DNA of 64,000 bases from Macrotrachela quadricornifera (lineage: Eukaryota; Rotifera; Eurotatoria; Philodinida; Philodinidae). A program made the translations under genes and the position numbers. The notes under the pieces are model-generated. The model worked only from the letters and a program-made list of their open reading frames with translations, was not told the origin of the DNA and searched no databases. The DNA lies in NCBI GenBank assembly GCA_022393335.1, contig JAJEKB010000981.1:247483-311482 (forward strand), read 5' to 3'. Shown one piece after another: positions 54,001 through 64,000 of this stretch (its first letter is position 1; each line of letters begins with the position of its first letter).

Positions 54001-57000
54001 TATGATTAAATATCATAAAAGCATGTCACTATTTTTCAATATGATATTAAAATGAAATATTGTCAATGAACATATAATCCTAGTTCTTATCAAGAATCTT
54101 TGTATCAAAAAAACAAAAAATATTCTTTAATATAAAGAGATTTATTTTTGAAAATTTGATTACTAATTGTTAATTTTTACTTTAGGTTTACATGATGTTT
54201 TAATTCGTTCATTACCAGTATCAATCTCTGCTAGTCGAACAATAATAATTGAACCTGTTCATCGTCAACGTTCAACAAAAACAACTATAACATCAAATTC
54301 TGGTAATACAATTAAAACAAATTCAATAATAAATTCAACTAATTCATCACTACCAAATACAACAGTTATATCAGAAACAAATCCACGTCATTATCGTTCG
54401 ACTATATTTGAAAAAACTCCATTAATAAATACTCCAAATGCAACAAATCAATATTTAAAATCTTGGCAACAACAATATAATCAAGGAAATCATCGACAAA
54501 TTCAATTAAATTTTATAATTAATAAAATTTCTGTATCACTAATGGATGAATTAAATGATATATGTTCATTTAATGAAATTCTTCGTTTAACAATTGATAA
54601 AATAAATTTATTATTTTATCAACATTTTATTGATATACAATCATATTTACATCAACAACAATTTTTTTGTTCAATTGATCAATTACAAATTGATAATCAA
54701 TGTTTTAGTTCAAAAAATAATTTTGATTTTCCTGTTATTTTAATGTCAAAAGATGAAAAACGTGTATCAAAAACTAAAACAAATATTTATGAAAAAAAAG
54801 AACAAACCGAGTATATTTTTATTTAAATAATTTTTATTTTTAAATTTTATTTTTTCTAGAACAAATTCATCTCTTGCTAATCATCATCGTCAAAATTCTT
54901 CATCATCAATTGATACAACACTTACAGACGATCCATTACCAGCATTTGATTCTTTAACACATAATCATAAAATAACTCGTTCAAAATTTACTAATAATAA
55001 TGAAACAAAATTTCTTAATATACATTTTCATCGTATAAATCAACGTTTTGTTAGAATTGACTTTCAAATTCAATCATTTGATGTTTATCTTGAAGATCAT
55101 TATATTTATATTTTATTAAAAATTTTTAGTCATTTATTACCACTTGATTTAAATCTTCCATTAAATATTAAAGAAAATGATCTTATAATGGATACTATTG
55201 AAAATCAATTAATGAATACACCATTTGTTTGTGAATCTCTATATATTGGACCAATTGATATTATTATTAGTGTACATGCATCAATGAAAGTTTATATTGG
55301 TTGTCATCAACTGCCAGTGTTTATTGATAAATTTCAAAAACATTATATTTATTCAACGAATAAACAATTATTAACATTAATTACCAGACATTATTTTGTT
55401 TCGTTATTAACACGATCACCTCTTTTATTAGGATCATTTGATTTATTAGGTAAAAATTATATTTTTTCATAGGAGACATGTTATCAATGCAAGTAGAAGC
55501 AATAGAAATTTATTATTTCTCTAAAATTTTGATATTTTATACATATATCAAAATAGATTACGGAATTCGACACACATAGAGTAATCGTAGGAATTATTTG
55601 CACGATTTTTTCGGAAAGAAAATAATCGAAATATAGACTTTTGACCTTGATTGGAAACAGAATCTTATAAAAAAACATAAAATAGTTTGTATGTATATTT
55701 GTAATCGGGTTAAAGATCAGAAATCATAGATAAGATAAGATTGATGGGTATCTATCCAAAGTACACTTGAGCTTTACCCTTTCACCTAATGATAGATAAA
55801 GCCCTTATCCCAACGGGTTTTTTCCTTCTATAACCTCACCCAATCGATAATTTTCGATATCAGGCTTTTGACATTTCAGGTTCGATCAATCAAACGTTTT
55901 ATGATGTTGAATCCTCAAAAAAATAAGATTCTTTCGCTCTGAGGTTTTTGCTAGCTAGTAATTTAACTGCGATGTTTATTCTATCGAAACGCTGACCTGC
56001 GAGTTGATTGATACCAATCAGTATTAGAAGAAATCAAATTTACATATATTTGACGATTAAGTCATCTTTCTTACGCCAATTTGAATGTAGTCAACATCTA
56101 TAAAGCGTTTTGGAAGAAGCCAACAATAGTCAAACAAAAAGCAGAATGTGGCACCCTAAGGAAATGTTGATGAATAGATCGAAAAGTACTGGATACAGTT
56201 ATTAGAAGAAAGTTATTCTTTAATGAAAAAGATAAAATTTAACAGTGGTCGCTTGATATGAAACGACATATATCTGAAATTAAGAATGTAGGATGAAGGC
56301 CAATTTCAATTTCAATGAAAATGCAAGAAGTTCATATAATACATTCTCAAGCGCTGAAGTCTACGATTTGATCAGATAGATTACATCATCAATGTGGACT
56401 ATGAGTTCATTTTTGGAAATTGAAAATTGTATATGAAGCATATGACAGTTGTCTTTCACCATCTATTCAAGTTTCAAGTTTCACTATAGCCAAAAGAGAG
56501 ACGGCAACGATAATTCATCGGTATTAGTAAAAGACCCAAATACTGACAAACATTCCTAAATGAGAAACTAATATCATCAATAGATCGAGCTTATTCAACT
56601 AATACTATGTACACCAAACATGGTTGAATATGAGGAAGAGGCCCCTATACATACTATTTTTTTTTCAATCTACAAATACCCACATCTTTTATCAATGTGT
56701 AGGCTGATACAGATTAGATGTACACTCAAAATATTACACTCTTGTATGCTAGTCTTCGAAAAATAGGATACGTATCTAATTCAAGTCGCTCGACTCACTG
56801 ATAAAAGCTATCAGTGTTCATAGATTGAAAAAAAAATCGTATGTATTGGGTGGTCGTAGAATCTTCTTGAGGAATTCGATCTATTGATAGTGTCAACAGT
56901 ATTCGTGACAATGGAAGAGGGTATAGGCAATATATGTACATCCTTCAAATTATTGAAAACTATACATCAGTAGCCAGTAAAAATGATAAATTTTTTTTTT

Positions 57001-58401
57001 GGATTTATAAAATATATCTTGGAAGTATTTTTGCAAACATCTTTTAGAGTTGTCTCGAGCGGGAAGAGAAGTCGAATAATGGGCATAACTTAGGAAAGTT
57101 TTTAGTAGCTATAGATGAAATTTCAGCTCAAAATTCTATCATTCAGTCATTTAGAGATACTATGGTCATGTTGAAAAAATTAGGTAAAACGCTTATTAAT
57201 CGACAAGAGAAGATCAGAAAACCAAATTCAAACAAATTTCTTCACTACTCACCAAGACCGATCAAATGACAATAGTCTCACATGAAAAGTTATTGGACAC
57301 TTGAGAATATTCCTACGTTCGCTACAGTTTTCAAAGCAGAACACAATAAGAAGTTGTAGGTGCTGGTTAGCTAAGGTTCAGTCAAGAATTAAGTGAATTA
57401 TATCGACGAACATTATTTGTTATTTTTTCTCCTAAACACATCATATTAATTATATGCTTTTTATTTAGGTAATCCATCGGTATTAATTCGTAATATAACT
57501 GATGGTATCTATGATCTATTTCATTTACCTTATGTTGGAATGCGTCATGGTCCAAGTGGATTCATGATGGGTATATCTGAAGGTGCTACAAGTTTACTAA
57601 AACATCTATCACTTGGTAATTAATCAAAATTATTTTTTCTAAATATTTCTCTCTTTTCTTGAATATATAGGTACGTTAACATCATTAACAACATTTGCTA
57701 ATAGTGTCGCAAGAAATATGGATAGATTAGCTATGGATTCTGAACATACAATGCGTAATGAAGAAACATGTCGACATATTCCAACTGGAATGACAAGCGG
57801 TCTTTTACAAGGTCTTGAATTATTTAGTTTAAGTTTATTAGGTGCTATTGCTGGTTTAGCTGAACAACCTTTAGCTTCATTTCGTAATCGAGCAGATTCT
57901 CAAGCAGCAACAACAACAACCGTTTTATCCGGTGTTGGTAAAGGACTTGTTGGTATTGTTGCTAAACCAGTTGGTGGTGTTGCCCAACTTATTTCTCAAA
58001 CGGGTCAAGGTATTCTTTATGGTACTGGTTTAATGAATATTCCACATAGACGACATAGACAGTTAGAACAAGATGCACGAATAAATACAAATATAAGTTG
58101 TCTTAAACTTTCCTATGCTTGTCAAATAACAAATAATCAAGATGAAATACTTGATACATTAGATTATGTTCTTGAACATCATAGTATTGAACATGGAATA
58201 TTAATATTAACAAAAAATGGACATTTTATTGTTTATCATAAAGATGATGAAAATCAACATGGAGATCATTTATTAGATGATATTGAATTAAGTGAATCAC
58301 CAGATTCATCTGGTTTATTAGTATTTAATAATTTATCATTTTATGTTGATTCACGTCTTCGTCATCAATTTCTAGCGTTATGTCGTCTTATTCGTAAATA
58401 A
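45083..58401 (+). CDS. VPS13B: VPS13B (COH1) bridge-like lipid-transfer protein
   Basis: Twelve exons: 45083-46399, 46453-46519, 46851-47521, 48460-48756, 48820-49279, 49856-50989, 52103-52850, 52910-53355, 54186-54810, 54860-55449, 57469-57615, 57671-58401; phases close, giving about 2,410 aa (human about 4,020). VPS13 proteins form a lipid-conducting rod between organelles; VPS13B acts at Golgi and endosomes. The N-terminal chorein motif matches VPS13B (LESYITPWLLSYIDQYVKLR, FQLSLWGGDVVFYNLELRL, SGIIHELRIHIPWIRINSEP). The C-terminus also matches (GLLQGLELFSLSLLGAIAGL, LSGVGKGLVGIVAKPVGGVA, QLISQTGQGILYGTGL). Exon 1 has a Pro-rich, disordered insert near residue 315. Five introns exceed 500 nt (938, 576, 1,113, 830 and 2,019 nt); small in-phase exons could be hidden there. 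Confidence 0.92.
55450..57468. other. Large VPS13B intron with non-coding, less AT-rich filler
   Basis: The 2,019-nt intron between VPS13B exons 10 and 11. Most introns of the gene are about 50 nt. Its middle (about 55700-57400) has a more even base composition than nearby exons and introns, and stop codons in all frames. It may be a decayed insertion, but no element family is recognised and no clear terminal repeat was found. Confidence 0.45.
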
Positions 58402-60343
58402 TTTTTTTCAAATTTAACATTCAAGTATTGAACTGTGATTTGTTTTCTTTTTTTTTCTTCTTGTTTCGTCTTGTTATAACATAACTCTCTTTTTTTTTCC
58501 TCCTTGTTAGTCAATTCTTTCTTATTATTTATTATTTCTGTCCAGGCTTTTCTCCATTTTTAATCGACTCATAAAATATATATTTATGCCGAGCAATGGT
58601 CACATTATTAAATAATTCAGTTAAAAATACTTCGAACAAAAAAATAACTAATTTTTAAATCATAATATAGTATATATTTACAAGATCGTATACGTCAATG
58701 AAAATCATTGAAAAGACAATGAAACATCTGATACATATAAACATATTTATATACGGAAATATATGAAATGCAGCAGATTTTTTTATTATAATCAATTTAG
58801 ATATTGTTCTTTTCATTAAAGTAAAAAATTGATTTAGACAAAAATGTGACATGATAAATTATTAAGATTTTAATAGATATTTCGTCGAAAAATTTCAGTA
58901 AATAATATCGAAGATAAATTTACCAACTTAAATATTTACTAGAAAAATATCAAAATCCTCATGAATGTTGTTTAACAATAAATGTCTTGTGAGTTTGACT
59001 AGCATACCAAGATATAACTACTGCAGATATTTACATTGTTATCAAGTTTTGTTGTTTTATATTCTTATTCAAATAAATACAGTGATAATTTATTTTACTT
59101 GAAATTCATGTTTGTGGCCTTTTATATAATATAAAAGTATTTTTATGTACTTTCATAAATACTCACGCGCAAAAACACGAGATTAATATAAAAACTATGA
59201 AAATGTTGAAAGAAAAAAAAAATAATTAACTATAAATATTAAAAATAATAGTAATTCAATATTTTCTATAGCATAAGTTAATTTAAGAAAAAAATGTTAT
59301 CAAACTTTTTTTTTTATGCAACTTTTCAGAGAAAACAGAGGGTGTCCTTATACTACATTTTATTAAAAAGAACGAATAAAATTTTTCGAAATTCTGGCAT
59401 GATATATCCTATTTTAGTATATAAACTTGTATTTGTATAACATAAGAATACGAATGTAAGCATACTTAGAAAAACTTTCAAGTTTCTTCTCGTATTTTGA
59501 CCTACTAAAATCTAGCTAGAATTACCTTGTATATTGCCTTACTTTCGAAAATTTAGATAAGTTGTCTTAAGTAAATATGATGCATACTTAATTCACTTCA
59601 TCATCATGTTATTGTAATAAAAAAGTGACTCAATTTATATTATTAATGGCAAACATGTATTAGTCCATGACCTACTTTAAATATATGAATAATTAATATT
59701 CACTAATAAAACATTTTATTATGAAAACTCAATACATATTCATAAAAGTCAATGATCTACATTTTTATTTCGTTCTTTTTACCTTTTAAGTTATCATGAT
59801 ACAAAAACATTGTTTTTCTCCTAAGATTTCTAACTAACAAGAATTTCATATTTTATTCAATGATGATGATAAATTCACTTAGTTAATGTAATACCAAATT
59901 TTTATTTTGAAATCAACCTAATACTAATGTGAATAGTTTTATTGAAATGTGGCTTTCTTTTATCAGCTATATCTTTGACATAAAAAAGAGACCGAGTTTA
60001 ACCGACACAAATTGTCATATGTCTGTCTCTACATTATAAAGCGAAAAAAGCGATTTCTTTTTTGCAATAGTTAACAAATCGTCAGAAGAAGAGAAGAAAA
60101 GAATTGAGAGTTATCTCTAAAAAAACACACATGCACACATACATACGAAAGGAAATAATGATGTTTTAATAGGGAAAAAAAAGAAAACGAATTTTCACCG
60201 AATGTTAAGAGATTTATTATGGCTGAGCACTAACAACAAACGCACGCATACTGACACATAAATAGATGAGCAAATGAAAGACTAGAGAAAATAAATGATT
60301 ATAGAATATAACAAAAGAAAAAAGAAAAAAAAGAAAGGAAAAA
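58402..60343. other. Intergenic between convergent VPS13B and TBC1D25-like genes
   Basis: About 1.9 kb holding the 3' flanks of two convergent genes. Short AT-rich frames (for example 58655-58852) have no family pattern. No repeat of note. Confidence 0.6.
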
Positions 60344-62828
60344 TCAATTATCCGTTAATAATAATTGTTTAATACGCATTTGAAATAGAACGTACTGTCG
60401 ATGATAATTTCGTGCGATTTGTAATGTATGTCGTGCATCATGTTGTCTTACAAGACGTGTAAAATAAGAACCAATAAAATCATCATCATCTGTATTTAAT
60501 GGTGACATTTGCATGATTGATGAACGATTTTGTTCAAGTAAGGCAACACAAAGAAATATTGTAAACATATCTGAATAATTATCATCATCATCAATAGTTG
60601 AAAAATGTGTTAACCATTTTCCTAATGGTATACATGATGTCGTAGAAGAATTAGTCCTTGTTATTGAATGCGTTGAATTTTCGAATTTTTGTGAACGTAT
60701 ATTAAAATCACATATACCTGGAATTTGTTCATCACGATAACCTGAATCTCCACCATCAAGACTTGAATGTTGAGATTGAGTTTCATCAAGTGTTGATGAA
60801 CATGAATGTGATGATGAAATTGTATTCGATATAGATGACATCATTGATGAACGATGGGGATTATTAAATGATGATGGACAAAGATCATCTCGATCCGAAA
60901 ATGTATTATGATTATTTGATTCAAATTTATCAACTGGTAATGATGCCCATAAAGTTTCGAATACACGAAATACATCTTTAAATGGAAATTCACGTTTACA
61001 ATCTAATAATAACCAGCGATACGTAAACATTAATTTACCTTAAATAAAAAGAAAAAAAAAAGAAAATTTCAATTAAAAGAAAAATTGGTTAATATTAAAA
61101 AGTAACAAACCAATATCACACTGTTCAATTTTTGACCATAAATCGATATCAATAGCTCGAATTGTTTTTCTTAATAAATCTAATCGACGATTCATTGCAA
61201 TTCCATCTGGATGAAATAATGGACTCATATAACGCATTAATGCACAAAAACATGCATATGCTAATGCTTCATCACGTACAACATATAAAATTGGTGCTGC
61301 CATATCATTCATACCTAAATAAGAAGAAAAAAAAAAGAGATTTATTAAATTATGTTAATAAAATAAATAACCTTGTACATAACCAGGTTGAGGATGATAA
61401 ACACTATATGTCATAAGTATATTCAATAATTTTTGTCTAGATAAATTTTCTTTCCCATCAAAAAATTTTACTGAACGATCTGTACGTCTAACATCTTTTT
61501 GTATTAAATTATCAAGTGCAGTTATTTCTGAATCTTCTTGTTTATATCGATTTTGCCATGCTTCTCTCATTCTAAAACATAAATTTATTTAAAAATAAAT
61601 AAAATAAAATTGTGTTTTTTTTCTTTACTCATTATATCGTTCTTTTGCTTTAATTGTATATTCATTTTTATCAGTATTAGTCATTGATTCATTAAATACA
61701 CGTAATAAATAACACCAAACTATTTTTCTTATAGATTCTTCACAACCATTATCAAAAATACGTTGTCGAAATGCTTGTTCATCTAATAAACGACCTGTTG
61801 ATGGATCTAACATTTGTAAAAATTCTTTTTTTGTTACACAATGATTTAATGATGAATGAACTGAACCATGTAACCAACCTTAAAAAAAAAAAGAAGAAAA
61901 AAATTTTTATTTTTTAAAATTCTTTTTTATTTTATTTACCAGTTGCTCTTTGTAAAAATGTTTCTTGTCGATGATCTTTTGGTTTGATTGTAACTAAGAT
62001 ACAATTATTTTGAACTTGTATTACTTCAAAATTATCATCTTTAGCATTTAAATTTGGTTCTTCAAGTACACACCAATCATCTGAATCATATTGTATTTGA
62101 TCTTTTGTTCTTGGATATTTATAAACAATAAATTCAAGTATAGATTGTTGTTTATTTTCATCATCATTTTCATCTGATATATTCATGATACAACCATCAA
62201 CATCAAAATCGTCTGTTACAGGAAAATTACACTTGAATGCGGATAATTCTTTAGCAACTAAAGTAAAATTTGAATGTAAATTAAATGTTTGATTTATTAA
62301 ACGTATTAGAAATGAATAAGATAATAATTGAATATCAACGGAAAATTTTTTTCGTGATTGACACAAATTATAATCTTTTAACTAAAATATAAAAATATAA
62401 AATTTTTTTTTATTTTTTTTATTTATTTGTTATTGTTAAATAAATTTTTATACCGAAATAATAAATACAATAATATTTGGTAAACGGTTATCTTGTTGAA
62501 GTTGACGATAGTGAAGTTTTGATGCAAACGTTGATGCAACCTTTAAGAAAAATTAAACGACGCCATTTCAGAGTGTGATATACATATATATGCGTAACAA
62601 TGATTCATCTATTGTTGTGAAATTCGAATCTATTCGGAAATTATATTAGATTAAAAAAAAAGATTTTTAAAAATAAGTTTTTTTTCAGTTATTCTTAAGA
62701 CAAAAAAAAAAAAAAGAGTTAAAAAATATATATTTATATTTTATATATAAGATTACATTATTATAGAATGAAAATGAGTCATTTACCTTTAACTCAAATG
62801 ATGATTCAGTGTTAGTAATGATCATCAT
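60344..62828 (-). CDS. TBC1D25: TBC1D25-like Rab GTPase-activating protein
   Basis: Seven exons: 62787-62828, 62454-62540, 61940-62381, 61629-61878, 61372-61571, 61111-61314, 60344-61038; phases close, giving 639 aa (human TBC1D25 is 688). The TBC domain begins at about residue 240. Both catalytic fingers are present: Arg in IQKDVRRTDR (IxxDxxR) and Gln in GYVQGMNDMAAPI (YxQG). The strings EALAYACFCALMRYMSPLFH and FTYRWLLLDCKREFPFKDVF match TBC1D25/OATL1 closely. The first part is likely the PB1-like region. A long Ser-rich insert follows SLPVD (about residues 455-545). TBC1D25 inactivates Rab33B in autophagosome maturation; this is inferred here. Confidence 0.88.
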
Positions 62829-64000
62829 AAGTTAGGATAGTTCATATGTTTTTCTACAAATTCAGCACGTCCTTTTAACTGTCGGATAATTAATTCATTT
62901 TTTGGTGATATGAAAATATTTTATGTTGAAAAGGGGTGTTATTTAAGCGGCAAATGATAAATTTCGTTTTATGTTTTTTTTTCTTTCATCGACAGATATT
63001 TTTTATCTATATGTATATGAATGATTGGTCTGAGAGTCACCTATAATGAATTCTATCTTATAGAATAAGCTGTTCATATCTTATAATTTATGTTAAATCT
63101 ACGATGAATGTAAAGACATCTTTCACAGAAAAACTATTTGAAATGACACATTAATCGATTTTACTTATTTAAATTTCATTTTATTACGAAATATATTGAG
63201 ATAATAAAAAAGCTCTAGTGGAATTTTCCATGTAACTTTTGTTTTTCAGTTTATTTGCGTTTGTTTCTTTTTTATTAGTTAAAATCAAGAAAATAAAAAA
63301 AAATCTCATAACTCAGCTATAATAAATTGTAGAGATCTAAAATTTCAATCACATATAAACATAATAGTCAAGATATATTGTTCTGAAAAATTAAATCTAT
63401 TAGCATCATCTATCACTGCATTACACAATTTTTTAATAGGAATATAAACTTGTAATATTTGTCTTTTCGTGTCATTCATAGAACTATCACCTACTTTCAC
63501 TTTTTTATCATGTCAGCATTACATTTATCTTTTTCTTATTTGTTCGAAGGTCTTCATCATTGTAAGAGAAAAAAATTCTTTTCTGTAATCATGAATGTTT
63601 TTTTCTTTATATTGTGAAAAGGTTGAAAACACATGCGTGTAATGTTATGTATTTTTTTAACTTTTCAACCTCGTAAATAATAAGTTTTTTTATTCTTAAG
63701 AAAAAGGCATTTATACGATAACAGTCTCTGAAAAAGTGAATGGTCAATATCTCACGAATCAAATAGCAGATATATTTTGAAATTCTTAACAGATGTCGAT
63801 TGTAGCACAAAAAAAGCGACATACATAATACCCTCCTAAAGAAAAGTCTGTACACAAATGATAGATAAATTTAATAGTGTAGAATTTACAAAACGATATT
63901 AAGATAACTGTATCAATATGTAACCAAAATTTCAGACCTCATCGACTTATTATGACTAAATTACGAATATTTTTATTTTTCTAAACTTTACTTTAGGAAA
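62829..64000. other. Upstream flank of TBC1D25-like gene, no gene seen
   Basis: About 1.2 kb of AT-rich sequence to the window end. A 63607-63855 open frame is Phe/Tyr/Ile-rich without splice partners. It probably contains the TBC1D25 promoter. Nothing else was recognised. Confidence 0.55.

Overview
The window is AT-rich animal genomic DNA: spliced genes with mostly short GT-AG introns (about 50-70 nt), (AT)n, (CT)n and (AAT)n microsatellites, and metazoan-specific families (Smad, PRDM, VPS13B, CCDC157, TBC1D25). Small intergenic distances, a hydrophilic LEA-like protein, several possible trans-splice acceptors just upstream of start codons and the overall codon style suggest a rotifer, most likely a bdelloid (Rotaria/Adineta-like). 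That assignment is an inference; the sequence proves only an AT-rich invertebrate. Gene models were read by hand: each exon chain was checked for GT-AG junctions, reading-frame phase and family similarity, but no search was run.

Layout. 1-527 (minus): 5' part-truncated fragment of glucosidase II alpha, ending at a 10-N assembly gap (553-562). 563-4335: no gene, with one short inverted-repeat element. 4336-5671 (minus): secreted or membrane-anchored Ig-domain protein. 5672-9970: long gene-free stretch with microsatellites. 9971-10579 (minus): four-helix MS4A-like membrane protein. 11132-12263 (plus) and 12655-14593 (minus): two convergent eIF4E paralogues, each with a microexon at the cap-binding PMW motif. 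14942-19262 (plus): CCDC157. 20088-20523 (plus): small unknown gene. 22236-22563 (plus): LEA/hydrophilin-like protein behind two CACGTG motifs. 23374-23745: long foldback repeat. 24822-26536 (minus): PRDM13-like PR/zinc-finger regulator. 28306-29247 (minus): 3CxxC zinc-domain protein. 29489-30180 (minus): LURP-one/tubby-like protein. 32624-34440 (minus): saccharopine dehydrogenase-like oxidoreductase. 34607-35221 (minus): FKBP12, with a partial copy at 32379-32488. 35583-37775 (minus): Smad1/5-like gene. 37925-40173 (minus): unknown Ser/Lys-rich gene. 40363-40683 (minus): ribosomal protein eL42. 40923-43429 (minus): Smad2/3-like gene. 44248-44826 (minus): MAPEG/microsomal GST-like protein. 45083-58401 (plus): VPS13B, 12 exons. 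60344-62828 (minus): TBC1D25-like RabGAP. 62829-64000: nothing seen.

Functional themes. The genes are mostly unrelated housekeeping functions: translation (two eIF4E, eL42), protein folding (glucosidase II, FKBP12), membrane traffic and lipid transfer (VPS13B, TBC1D25) and TGF-beta/BMP signalling (two receptor-Smads within 8 kb). There are no operons, but several genes start head to head with short shared upstream regions (eIF4E/CCDC157, MAPEG/VPS13B, MS4A-like/eIF4E). No tRNA, rRNA, CRISPR array or intact autonomous transposon was recognised.

Most interesting signals: both Smads keep their MH1 zinc ligands but have lost the usual DNA-contacting beta-hairpin sequence; the Smad2/3-like protein does not end in its phospho-serine motif; the two eIF4E paralogues carry 15- and 17-nt microexons and FKBP12 a 13-nt one; a decayed duplicate of the FKBP12 microexon region lies 2.4 kb away; and there are two foldback/MITE-like repeats.
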